From Diphasiastrum complanatum (lineage: Eukaryota > Streptophyta > Lycopodiopsida > Lycopodiales > Lycopodiaceae), in contig CM055113.1 of the NCBI GenBank assembly GCA_029204225.1, forward strand, positions 22,329,605-22,393,604: a stretch of 64,000 bases of DNA, given 5' to 3'. The position numbers and the translations under genes are program-made. The notes below the pieces were generated by a model, which searched no databases, was not told the DNA's origin, and saw only the letters and a list, made by a program, of their open reading frames with translations. This document shows positions 23,902 to 34,334 of the stretch, piece by piece (the first letter of the stretch is position 1; each line of letters begins with the position of its first letter).

Positions 23902-25283
23902 TTAATTTAGTACAACTACATCATACTTTGCACCATCATCAATAACGGGAGGCTGAAGCCTTGCCCTAGCCAGTATACTCAGGATAATTTCTTGTCTAAG
24001 TCTGTACACCTGGCTTGATGTGTACTCAGGAAGTGTAAACTACAAAATAGAAAATTCATGTATTAGTAATGGCCAATAACATCACCAGAATAGAAAACAA
24101 ATCATGATTCCAAAATAAGAATAAACATCTTGTTAAAGGATGAACCACTCAAAAAACAACTTGGCATTGTACAATGTGTACCACCCACAGCTGAATGAAT
24201 CATTTTGCTGGGGTGACTGCAAGATAATTCAGCACACAAGAAATCAATTATGAAACAGAATGAATTAGATTGAAAATATTTCATTAGAATACTAATTTCA
24301 AAATGCTATTAAGAAAGACAGAGTTTACCTCCAAACTAACGATCTGCCAGTCCACGGAATGGGGAACGTCTATAGGAATATATTTACTTAGATATGGAAT
24401 GTATATATCTACATCGTTATGCGTATTTCTCGCCGGATTCATCTTGACACAAAAACATTTAATAATCTTATTTACAGATCTCTTAATAGAGATCAGGTTT
24501 AAACTCCAGTGGTCATTGCAAAATAAGATTGAAATTTCTTTAATTGCAATACTGAGAACTATTTTCATTGACAATGCCAATGTTAATGCATAAAACAACA
24601 AGAAGCATTTAATATAACTTACTTCGTATGATAAGTTATGAGCAAATACTTTGTTGCTGGTGTGAATCCACTTGTCAGACACTGTGACAATGTGTCATTG
24701 TTCTCCTTGAAGGCTTGAAGCAGGAAGTTACTCTGCACCAACAACTCATTTGATGAATCTCTTGCAATGTCATATTGCAAGAGTGTAAGCCCGGACTCTA
24801 TCACAGGAATACTGATAGAAACTCGTCTGTCTTTGAGATCCAGGCAATCTAGAACTCTAAAATTAATACTAAAATCAAGTTCATCTAGTCTAAAACAAAA
24901 AGAAGTACCAATTGTATGTATAGCATCTGATATGTCTTTCTCAAATTTAAGATAATCATCCGAATCAATATATGCACAAAAATTTGGAGGAGGAGGAGGA
25001 GGTGGATGTGTCGTATCTACAACAATTATAGGAGTATCCAAAACAGAGGTAGCTATATTTACAACATTATCAACAACAGCATTATCTACAATGGATTCTG
25101 GGATAGGCTTCACAGAATCTGAAGGATTAGGCTTCACTTTATTAGGAGCACGCTTGGCGTATCTCAGAGAGCCACTGCTGCGGTTGCGCGTTCTAGGTCT
25201 AGCAGGTGGTGTGATGGCAACCGCAGGAGATCAGGATGAGCCAGGAGAGAAGAAGTCCCTCCTTGTCTGCTTTTTCGTATCCA
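23902..25283 (-). pseudogene. Ulp1/SENP-like cysteine protease (C48) of the transposon, copy 2
   Basis: Longest copy, inverted relative to 2522-3465. Exons: 25283 to 24623, 24515-24329, 24216 to about 24130, 24039-23902. The N-terminus begins MDTKKQTRRDFF, basic and probably nuclear, and continues through a Pro run (PPPPPPP) and a long unassigned region. The C-terminal protease part keeps His-Trp and Gln-x5-Cys, with KMNP where an Asp is expected. It is broken in three ways: an early TGA (about codon 18), a lost acceptor at exon 2 (AA instead of AG, as seen against copy 1), and a roughly 27-bp deletion that removes the end of exon 3 and its donor. Confidence 0.75.
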
Positions 25284-25319
25284 TGGGCGTGAACTATGTG
25301 ATAGAGGACTTGTGCGTGA

Positions 25320-25640
25320 AGGTTAGGATGAGAAGGGAGGGAACCATTGGTCAACATGATATCTCTTTCAAGCACAGTTACAGTGCCGTTAGAAAGCCCT
25401 CGACAGGAGCTTCTCAATGACACCCAACATGACCTAGTTCCAAGCAACCGTGAAGAAGTTATGGCCAGTTGGGTCAACTGCCCTTGAAAGAGATATCACG
25501 TTGACCAATGGTTAACCGACCAAAAAATGACTGGCCATAACTTCTTCACAGTTGCTCGAAACTAGATCATGTTAGGTGTCATTGAGAAGCTCTCGTCGAG
25601 GGCTTTCTAATGGCACCATAATCGTCTCAATCTGAGCTTC
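25320..25640. repeat. Nested inverted repeats around a CCATAACTTCTT motif
   Basis: ACCATTGGTCAAC..GATATCTCTTTCAAG at 25343-25370 is the reverse of 25485-25512, and 25380-25460 is the reverse of 25540-25620. A related stretch with GGGCTTTCTAATGGCACCAT lies at 34225-34335. Similar 'CATAACTT' and 'AAAGCTCTC' phrases are common in plant retrotransposons, so this is probably LTR-derived. From 25640 to 26340 I see nothing coding. Confidence 0.5.
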
Positions 25641-26339
25641 CGTTCAAAAGTTATGATTTTTTTCAACCACAGACTATTCTATGCACATAGTAGCTAGCCA
25701 TCGAAGACTGTGTGGGCAGGACTGCGAGCAGGAAAAGATTTAATTTTAGTATTTTACATTGCCAAAAAATTGTCGTCCTACGTGGCAATCCTTATAGGGC
25801 TCTTTCCAAAGCCAAATTCTCTCTAATGGATATACCCGTCTGTCAAAGGCACACCTACAACCTGATTCAGAACCTTATTTGATAATGGTAGCTCATCTTA
25901 AATATAGGATCTGTCAGGAACTCGTTTTCTAATTTCTACAGTTGCGTTTTAGTTCTTTCTTTATCGTTACAATCTGTAGATTATTGCTAAACTAAACTAA
26001 GCAAGAATAGGAAATCAAACTAAATCTACTCCTATTGAGATCAGAGAATCAACATCAGCACAACAACTTCTAAACTAAAGCAATGGAAGTCCTACAAAGT
26101 GCTTCCTACAATTGTCACTCAACAGTTGTAAGAATAACTCCTCAAGGAGTAGAAACCAGGAGACATCAGAAAATAGCGGAATGGTAGATCGATCTCTAGG
26201 TCCTGCACATCTACTTGATACTAATTTCAAACCAAACTTTAAGAGAAGAAAACATCAACAAGCACATTCATACATCAGTACCCAAACAAGAATGCATGAA
26301 GATGGAGCATCAGAAGAAATGCACGTAGAATGATCTTCC

Positions 26340-28905
26340 ATTAACAAAGCAACAACATTTCAATACAGATTACATGCCCTTGAACTTGTGGAGGAGGCCT
26401 AACAAAATCAATACCCCATTTGTGAAAGGCTTCGCTTTCAATTATTGGAGTAAGGAGATTGTGATCATCTTTTTTGGTATTCGTTGCGCGTTGGCAAATG
26501 CCACAAACTTTTACATAAGCGTAAGTGTCTTTGAAGGGTTGGCCACCAATCCAGCCAGAAAAATTACACTAGCAGTAGCATCAGAGGAGAAATGTCCACC
26601 CCTAATACCCTCATGTGTCTAGGCAATAATCTATTAGACTTCAGACTCATGGGTACAGCAATGTGTATACCATCAACACCTAACTTATATAGTTGTCTCG
26701 CAATAAGATGATATGGCAAAGATTTCATAATAAGTTTGATTTTTTGTGGTTTGCTCAACTGAGGATCAATCTCCCTAGTGGCTAGATATCTAGTGATATC
26801 ATCTACCCATAATGGAGTTGCATCTATAAAAAATAGACACGCATCTGGCAACTCACCATTTATTGGCTCATCAAATGCCTCAACATTAGGTAATTGTGAA
26901 AGATAATTAGCCAGAAAATGTTGTGATCCCTTTCGAATAACAACTTGAAAGTTGAATTCTAAAAGAATCAACAACCATTGTGCAATTCATCCAGTTTTGC
27001 AAGGTTTATTCAATAAGTAAAGAAAAGCATGATGGTCGGTATAAAAAACAAACAACTGGTTGAGCAAATAATGTCGAAACCATTGAACAAGATAGACCAT
27101 TGCTAGTGCTTCTTGATCTGTGGTGGAATAATTAACCTCAGTTGGAACAAGATGACGGCTCAAGAAACAGATTGGAAAATCCTTTCCAGATTCTCCGGGT
27201 TGCGTTAAAACAGCACCAATAGCATACTTACTAGCGTCCGTATGCACATGGAACTCCTTAGTATAATCGGGCACACGAAGAATGGGTGCGGTAACTAAAG
27301 CCTATTTAAGATCTTCAAAGGCTTTAATTTTGTCTTTTGTCCACCTTGGGTTGGTAACAATTTGATATACTAACCGTGCTTTATTGGCATAGTGTATTAT
27401 AAAAATTCGATAATAACTTGTGGGGCCTATAAAGATGTAAATTTCTTTCACTGTGTCGGGTAGGGGCATTTCAAGAATGACTCTGATCTTTTCAGGATCA
27501 GTGGCGATACCATTTCGAGAAATAATATGGCCCATGACCACACCATGGGTAACCCAAATTTGGCACTTGTCGGGATTTAATGAAATTTCAAACCTTTGAT
27601 AGCGAATGAAAACTTGTTCAAGGGCATCGAGATGCTTAACTTGAGAGGAATGCACACCAAGATCATCGAGATAAGTCTCTAGATTCTTGTGCAACAGATC
27701 TTTGAAAGCTCGTTGCATCACCCTTTGAAATGTGGATGGGTCATTGCACAGCTCGAATGGCATAACGTTATATGCAAAGGTACCAAACTATATAACAAAA
27801 GCCGTTTTGAAACGATCTTCAGGAGCAATTTGGACTAAGAAATAGCCACTAAAACCATTGAGGAAGCTAAAAGCTTCAGCTCAGAGACAAAGGAAAATGA
27901 TCCTTCTTTGTTTGATCATTAAGTTTCTTCAAATCCACGCAAATATGGAGTTTACCATTCTTCTTTGGCACCACCACAACTGGTGATACCCAACTGGTAT
28001 GCTCAATTTCATTAATGAAACCAGCATCGAGAAGCTTCTGAATATCTTCTCATATCTTCTCGCGATATGTTGGATTGGTGCGATAAGGTTTTGCACAGAC
28101 AGGTAGGGCACCATCCTGCAATGGGATTGTATGGACGACAACGTCAGGAGGAACCCATTTCATCTCTTTATAATTCCATGCAAACACATCTTGGTATTTG
28201 CACAATAACTGTTCCAAGTCCCGTAATTGGGTTGGATTCAAATGGGCTCCTACATGTACAGTACGGTCGATGTCTTCATCATCATCCTTCAAATTAAGAG
28301 GTATGGTCTTTGCAGGTCCTTCAAAAGAAGTAGATGATAGTTGAGGCTCCCGTTTTGGCTTAACCATATGAGTGGTGTAGTTTTTAAAATGTTGGGGAAC
28401 ATCATAAAGTGATCATCAACTACCTCGTGTGCGATCTTAGGAATATCCTCTATAGATTTACTTGTAGATGATGAAGCGTGACTAGGATTTCTGTGATTTT
28501 GAATCAAAGGTTTGATTGGCTGTTTCAGCTTTTCACGCATTTGGAATTGCTTATCAGTAAATCGTACATCAACCCTTGATTTGTTTGTTAGCATGTGGGA
28601 GATTTGTGGATTGGTAATAGTAGGCATGCATGAATGTTTTGGTGTTTTTTCATGAACTAAGTCTTCGTCAATGGTGTTCAAGATTTCATCATTGTTGTGT
28701 ACATCCCATTGATAGACTTTGAGTTTGGGTCGGTATACACGAGTGTGGACTAGTTGTGGATGTTGCACACAAGCCGGAGGTGATGGAAGCTTGATCTCTT
28801 TCGATATACGATGCTTTTCTAAATAGTCGGGATCCAGCAAGTGAATGAGCTGGTCATCAGATAACTCATGTTCTTCCCCAGTAAGAATTTCATCCTCATT
28901 GGTGG
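26340..28905 (-). mobile_element. Decayed Ty3/gypsy retrotransposon pol (RT, RNase H, part of integrase)
   Basis: On the minus strand, in order: the gag-pol linker and a pre-RT domain (DVFAWNYKEMKWVPPDV near 28250), reverse transcriptase with the YLDD active site near 27690, RNase H with HTDAS, QEALA and TDHHA (27274-26990), and the integrase zinc-binding region (CGICQ) and start of the core (GIDFV) near 26400. Gag, protease and the rest of integrase are missing. Frameshifts occur between 28300 and 27770 and inside the integrase. In-frame stops lie before ALVTAP (about 27300) and before IAQWL (about 26990). The right end at 28905 stops abruptly at the CACTA/SET unit. Confidence 0.85.
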
Positions 28906-28909
28906 ATAG

Positions 28910-29467
28910 TTATATGGGACACCATTTTCATATTGGGGTCATATGTACATAATTAAACCTAGTGAGCGTTTTCCAAATGCCGGATTGGGCATATTTTCAT
29001 TGATGATCATTGAAGTTCCCTTGAACAGTGCCATCACATTGATGCCGTACGCATCACCCCAATACAATTGGGGTGATTGGCATGCTTTGTGTCATCACCA
29101 ATCGAAGATGCAAATATATGGTTTGAATGCCAATGCATGTTCATTGGAGGAAAGGCGCATGCAAGGAAAGATAGTTACAAAGGCAAATCATATGTACATT
29201 GATGGATGCCCATATGTACATGGCAACATTGTAGCGTACATCAATAGTTCTATAGGCCACCCTTCTTTAACCAATTGTGATTTTGAGGAACGCACAAATG
29301 GACAAAAAGAGTTTTTTTCTAAAAATGTGAAGGGTACTTATGTGATGGTATGTGTGATTAGAACAATCAAATCTGGAGAGGAGTTATTCATAGAATATAG
29401 TTACAATCGTCCTTTGCCAAGATGTGTACAAGAGGCTTTGAGCCAAACAAATCCATGTACTCGATGA
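28910..29467 (+). CDS. SET-domain protein carried by a CACTA element, copy 1
   Basis: Open frame of about 174 codons from ATG 28943, with homology to copy 2 beginning at about 28910. SET proteins transfer methyl groups from S-adenosylmethionine to lysines, usually in histones. Seen here: N-terminal GLGIFS (the usual GxG-like start of SET), a central insert with many Cys and Met, then YINSSIGHP..TNC (the NHSCxPN position) and SGEELFIEYSY (the GEELxxxY motif with the catalytic Tyr). No post-SET Cys cluster is obvious. The 5' part present in copy 2 is cut away by the gypsy junction at 28905. About 250 bp downstream the CACTA transposase starts on the same strand. That transposase has stops, yet this frame is open. 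Confidence 0.7.
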   Translation, partial: LYGTPFSYWGHMYIIKPSERFPNAGLGIFSLMIIEVPLNSAITLMPYASPQYNWGDWHALCHHQSKMQIYGLNANACSLEERRMQGKIVTKANHMYIDGCPYVHGNIVAYINSSIGHPSLTNCDFEERTNGQKEFFSKNVKGTYVMVCVIRTIKSGEELFIEYSYNRPLPRCVQEALSQTNPCTR

Positions 29468-29689
29468 ATCAAACATATAAATTCTTGAATGGATGGTTTT
29501 TATCTACTTACATATGATGACATTGATTATGTTTAATGTATTCTATTATGATTTGTGTTGAGTGCATTGTTAGATATTGCTAGTTTGTATTAAAATTTCA
29601 AATTTGATGGATGATTTCACTAGATGTTGTCATATAATTAAGCATTTGTTAATTATCATCTAGCTCTAGCGACACCAATAATAGTAGGC

Positions 29690-30908
29690 CATGAGCTAAA
29701 TCCAAAAATAGGATGGCGTACGATGGTCCACATATAAATCAATTGTCTCGTCGACAGTGTAAAGGATTAAGACAAATGATGAAAATTGATGAAAGACAAG
29801 ATCATGATTATGCAAATCGGCCTCAATGTCATCGTAGCTCTTCTAAATCAAGTTAAAGTGCAGACAACGATGCATCTATGCATGATGAAAATGAAATCAT
29901 GGATAATTTAATAAATGATGTATACGAACATCATGATGTGGAAGGATCACACGTTGAAGAAGCTTTTGTGAGTGCCGAGGAGAACATGTTAAGAGAAGAA
30001 ATGAACACACCTCTATACCCTGGAGCAAAGACTTTTGGTTTGGCTACAACGTTGCTTTTATTAAACCTCCAAGCAAAATACAAATGGAGTAACGCAAGTG
30101 TTACATCTTTATTTGGATAAAGATAATTAAAATATTTTCTATCTTGTAATATATTTTGTCTTGCAAGCAAGTTTTGACTGTACATGTACTAAGTAAATTC
30201 ATTTGGTTCTGTACAAATTATTGTGTAAGATACTCCTAGAAGGAAAGACTATGCTAGAGACAAGATCCGAGGCACGTAAGACGTTAAAGTCATTGGAAAT
30301 GGACTACAAATTGCATCATGCATGTCCAAAGGATTGCATCTTGTATCGAGGTGAGTTTCAAGCACTTAGGAGATGTCCGATATATGACACTCCTTGTTAT
30401 AGAGATGGTTTACAAGGGACTATATTCCATGCAAGGTGCTACGACATTTTCCAGTAATTCCACGATTGCAACGAATATTTTGTTGCAAGTCCCTTGCAGA
30501 GCTTATGGATTGGCATGCAAATCATCGTTCTTTAGATGAGATAATGAGAGTTCCCTCATATTCACCTTCATGGAAACACATTGACAAACAATATCCAAGT
30601 TTTGCGGGTGATTCTAGAAATGTGTGATTTGGGCTTGCAACGGACGGGGTGAATCCTTTTTCTGTGAAAGCAAGCACATGGTCTACTTGGCCCGTGGTTT
30701 TGGTGAATTATAACATACCACCTTGGTTGAGCATAAAAAAGGGTCATCTAATGCTAGCACTTCTTATTCCTGGAAAACATATAGTGAAAATATGGATGTT
30801 TACCTTGCACCCTTAATTGAGAAATTAGAAATAATTGATGAACGTATCATAATTTCAAAAGCTAGATTTGAGGAGGAGTTAAAAATTTGCCTATGTTGGC
30901 AAATCTAG
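29690..30908 (+). pseudogene. CACTA (En/Spm) transposase N-terminal half, Transposase_21-like, copy 1
   Basis: First exon about 29700-30118 encodes GPHINQLSRRQ, an acidic middle and LYPGAKTFGLATTLLLLNLQ. The following exon (30203-30830) encodes the tnp2 domain: CPKDCILYRGEF, CPIYDTPCYRDG, PRLQRIFCCKSLAELMDWH, FGLATDGVNPF and NYNIPPWLS. It matches copy 2 (38998-37689) in order. Breaks: a TAA after HRSSSKSS near 29860, a frameshift near 30440, a TGA before FGLATDG near 30626, and a further frameshift near 30780. The sequence departs from copy 2 after about 30830 and the C-terminal domains are missing. Confidence 0.8.
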
Positions 30909-30927
30909 CTATGTCAAATAATGTAAA

Positions 30928-31960
30928 TTATGTACATAAGTGGGCCCCACACATATGAGACCATGGAGAGTTGTATGTCGATCGTGTCAGATCATAACCA
31001 ATTACATCGTCCACGCCTGTCAAAACATCAAAGTTGTACAGAGCTGGTCTTGTAGCATTGCTATCAGTCACATCATGAGCATTGATATCATCTACACTGG
31101 TGAGAATATCTGAACTATACCTAATCCATTTGAAGTTTGTACTATTATTATGATTGATATCTTGCACGCCAGTGAGGAAATCAGAATTATATGTTGTTTT
31201 TGTTGTTCTTGTTGTGATTGAAGGTAGTCGTACATTGCTTATGTGTTGATGATCTATTGTAATTGCGATCATAATAAGTGTAATACTCATTCATTATCTC
31301 GTCAAATGATACGTGCCCAACATTCGTAGCATATAAAGAAAGTTTCGATACACACCATATCATCGATTTATTCGGTGAGTAAAATGGGACTCCATCATCT
31401 GCCATGGCATTTTGAATGGTTTTTTCATTTGTTACCGATATTAACTTTACAGTGGCAAACAACTGATTTTTGTCAAAATTGCAGTAACCTTTGAAGCTAG
31501 CTGAACAAACTATATTTCCATCAAAATCCATACAATCAACAATATCATTGTTGTTATAAATATGACATGCCAAGACTGCAAGATCGTCAATCTTCACCAC
31601 GTCATTGTTATCCCACAATAATCTGTTTGCCATTAAGTCCAAAAATTTATCATAAATGTTTGCAAGATGAGTGATACCCGTCTGTGGGTATGGCAATGGA
31701 CAATCCATCTTGAGCACTTTTGAGATACTCACCATGCATTTATTTGAGCCAATTTTGCGAAAGAAACACATCTGGCTTGGTTGAATGTTCAAAATTTGAC
31801 CGAATGCAACGACTTCTTTTTGATATAGCAAGACAATGCGGACATTTTTCTCACGATCGTTTTCCATTGCAAGCCTTACACACAGAGAGAGAAATTATGA
31901 TGTCAACATACGTTGGAACAAACATACGTACAAATTATGTAGATGTAGATTTATAACACA
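30928..31960 (-). pseudogene. DUF8039-like transposon protein with three degenerate repeats at its C-terminus
   Basis: Main frame 31867-31187. The part IVLLYQKEVVAFGQIL..KCMVSISKVL..CPLPYPQ resembles DUF8039, a domain found next to plant CACTA/PTTA proteins. A single-base frameshift near 31200 leads into a second frame (31290-30928) with three tandem repeats of about 27 residues around the phrases FLTGVQDIN, ILTSVDDIN and VLTGVDDVI. The gene is tail-to-tail with CACTA copy 1, so it may belong to that element or be a separate insertion. The family call is by eye from the pattern only. Confidence 0.45.
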
Positions 31961-32066
31961 CAATGTAAATAGCAGGATAAATATACCCAGGTTTTGAAAT
32001 TGTTTGAAATTATCTCAAAATAGTTTTATGTAATTTAAATATCTTTATAAACTATTAGTGGATATT

Positions 32067-33337
32067 CCTTAGCCTTTCGCCATTGGTCCTTAAAGTTTGG
32101 CCCTTACCCTTTGCCACTTGGTCCTCAACCATTGGACTATAGTCCTTGGCCGTTAGCCCTTACTCCTTAGATCTTGGCACTTAGCCCTTACGTGCCATTG
32201 GTCCTTAAAGTTTGGCCCTTACCCCTTGCCACTTGGTCCCCAACCATTGGACTATAGTCCTTGGCCGTTAGCCCTTACTCTTTAGATCTTGGCACTTAGC
32301 CCTTACGCGCCATTGGTCCTTACCCCTTGCCACTTGGTCCCCAACCATTGGACTATAGTCCTTGGCCGTTACCCCTTACTCATTAGATCTTGGCACTTAG
32401 CCCTTACGCGCCATTGGTCCTTAAAGTTTGGACCTTACCCCTTGCCACTTGGTCCTCAACCATTGGACTATAGTCCATGGCCGTTAGCCCTTACTCCTTA
32501 GATCTTGGCACTTAGCCCTTACGTGCCATTGGTCCTTAAAGTTTGGCCCTTACCCCTTGCCACTTGGTCCTCAACCATTGGACTATAGTCCTTGGCCGTT
32601 AGCCCTTACTCCTTAGATCTTGGCACTTAGCCCTTACATGTCATTGGTCCTTAAAGTTTGGCCCTTACCCCTTGCAGCTTGGTCCTCAACCATTGGACTA
32701 TAGTCCTTGGCCGTTAGCCCTTACTACTTAGATCTTGGCACTTAGCCCTTACGTGCCATTGGTCCTTAAAGTTTGGCCCTTACCCCTTGCAGCTTGGTCC
32801 TCAACCATTAGACTATAGTCCTTGGCTGTTAGCCCTTACTCCTTAGATCTTGGCACTTACCCCTTACGCGCCATTGGTCCTTAAAGCTTGGCCCTTACCC
32901 CTTGCCACTTGGTCCTCAACCATTAGACTATAGTCCTTGGCCGTTAGCCCTTACTCCTTAGATCTTGTCACTTAGCCCTTACGTGCCATTGGTCCTTAAA
33001 GTTTGGCCCTTACCCCTTGCCACTTGGTCCCCAACCATTGGACTATAGTCCTTGGCCGTTAGCCCTTACTCCTTAGATCTTGGCACTTAGCCCTTATGCG
33101 TCATTGGTCCTTAAAATTTGGCCCTGACCCCTTGCCACTTGGTCTTCAACCATTGGACTATAGTCCTTGGCCGTTATCCCTTACTCCTTAGATCTTGGCA
33201 CTTAGCCCTTATGCGCCATTGGTCCTTAGAGTTTGGCCCTTACCCCTTGCCACTTGGTCCTCAACCATTGGACTATAGTCCTTGGCCGTTAGCCCTTACT
33301 CCTTAGATCTTGGCACTTAGCCCTTATGCACCATTTT
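32067..33337. repeat. 115-bp satellite array, 11 units
   Basis: Units start CATTGGTCCTTAAAG at 32081, 32196, 32311, 32412, 32527, 32642, 32757, 32872, 32987, 33102 and 33217. The period is exactly 115 bp except for unit 3, which is 101 bp because 14 bp between two CCTTA repeats are missing. Units are very similar. The unit itself is built of shorter TTGGCC/CCTTAC-like words. The period is not a multiple of three, so open frames across it are not genes. Confidence 0.95.
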
Positions 33338-33339
33338 TC

Positions 33340-33669
33340 TCATATTTAAATTCAAACAATATCTTATTTTTCTCAATTTGCTCCTGATCTAAGTCCACTG
33401 AGTTAAGAATTGTTGACAGTTCACAACCACTTAGATGCATTTTAGAAAAGTCCAAAATGGGTTTGGCAAATAAACAATAAGCTTCATACTATGAATCAAA
33501 ATTTTTCATTACACTAGCAAATGAAATCATCCTAGATGGATGTACATATCTGTCTCCAAATAGTGTAACTACTTCCTTACACTCCTGAAAAGAGAAAATA
33601 TGCTTCTCAAAATCTATATCAGGGGATTTATTAAATAACCACTCATGCCCTAGGATTATGTCCGTACGT
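33340..33669 (-). pseudogene. Coding-like start of an LTR element, unassigned
   Basis: Directly after the primer-binding site, on the minus strand, a frame runs toward the satellite with phrases such as GHEWLFNKSPDIDFEKH and CKEVVTLFGDRYVHPSRM. It has one in-frame stop (about 33498) and is cut at 33337 by the 115-bp array. It might be a gag-like N-terminus; I do not recognise it. Confidence 0.35.
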
Positions 33670-33681
33670 GCTCTGATACCA
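33670..33681 (-). promoter_or_regulatory. Retrotransposon primer-binding site (initiator Met tRNA)
   Basis: Minus strand reads TGGTATCAGAGC, the exact usual plant complement of the initiator methionyl-tRNA 3' end. It lies six bases after a CA-ending LTR on the same strand. Confidence 0.75.
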
Positions 33682-33687
33682 CTATAA

Positions 33688-34151
33688 TGATGACCAAGTG
33701 AAGATCTTCAATAATCTTGTCACATGCAAACCAAAAGAAAACCTGTGGAGTAAAATCACCCATTCAACAAGAAATGGCTTGTCAATACCCTAACCACTTC
33801 ACCCCCAAGCCAAGGTGAATGAATACAAGAGAGGAGGGGATCTTGCTCATAGAATCAAAAATTCCAATTGGGAGATGGGCAAGTTTCCATAGTATATATC
33901 CGCTCCCATAAAGAGAGAATATTTCTCTAAGGATCCCCATGCAACCTAATTAAGCAATTGACCTCCTATTTTTGCATTATAGCAGTCAAACACCATGCAA
34001 GTGCTAGGTCTGGGCCCTCATATGATTATTAATTACTTTTTTGACCAAGCCTGGCATGACGAGGCATAACTAATAACCATATACACTAGAGAAACTAGCT
34101 ATCCATGTCATGAATTATTCCAAATCCCTCATACTGGACATGGACATAACA
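33688..34151 (-). repeat. 5' LTR of an LTR retrotransposon (about 464 bp)
   Basis: Minus strand begins TGTTATGTCCATG and ends GGTCATCA, just before the primer-binding site. It contains a TATATA box (GGATATATACTATGG) about mid-way and a T-rich 3' part, as LTRs do. The outer border at 34151 is tentative because no second LTR was found. Confidence 0.55.
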
Positions 34152-34334
34152 TTTAAAAGCCTTATATTCCTCTACACAAGAAGCGGTTTGGCAATGAGAG
34201 CTACTCAAGGACCAAAACTTGGTTGACCGACCAAAACTTTGACTAGCCATAACTTCTTTACCGTAGCTCAAAATTGGGCATCTTGCATGTCATTGAAAAG
34301 CTCTCATCGAGGGCTTTCTAATGGCACCATAATC

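Noticed and set aside
32289-33306. Open frames in the 115-bp satellite
   Set aside because: The period is not a multiple of three and the frames exist only because the repeat lacks stops by chance.
32067-33337. A CRISPR-like array
   Set aside because: The units are contiguous and have no unique spacers; this is a plant nuclear satellite.
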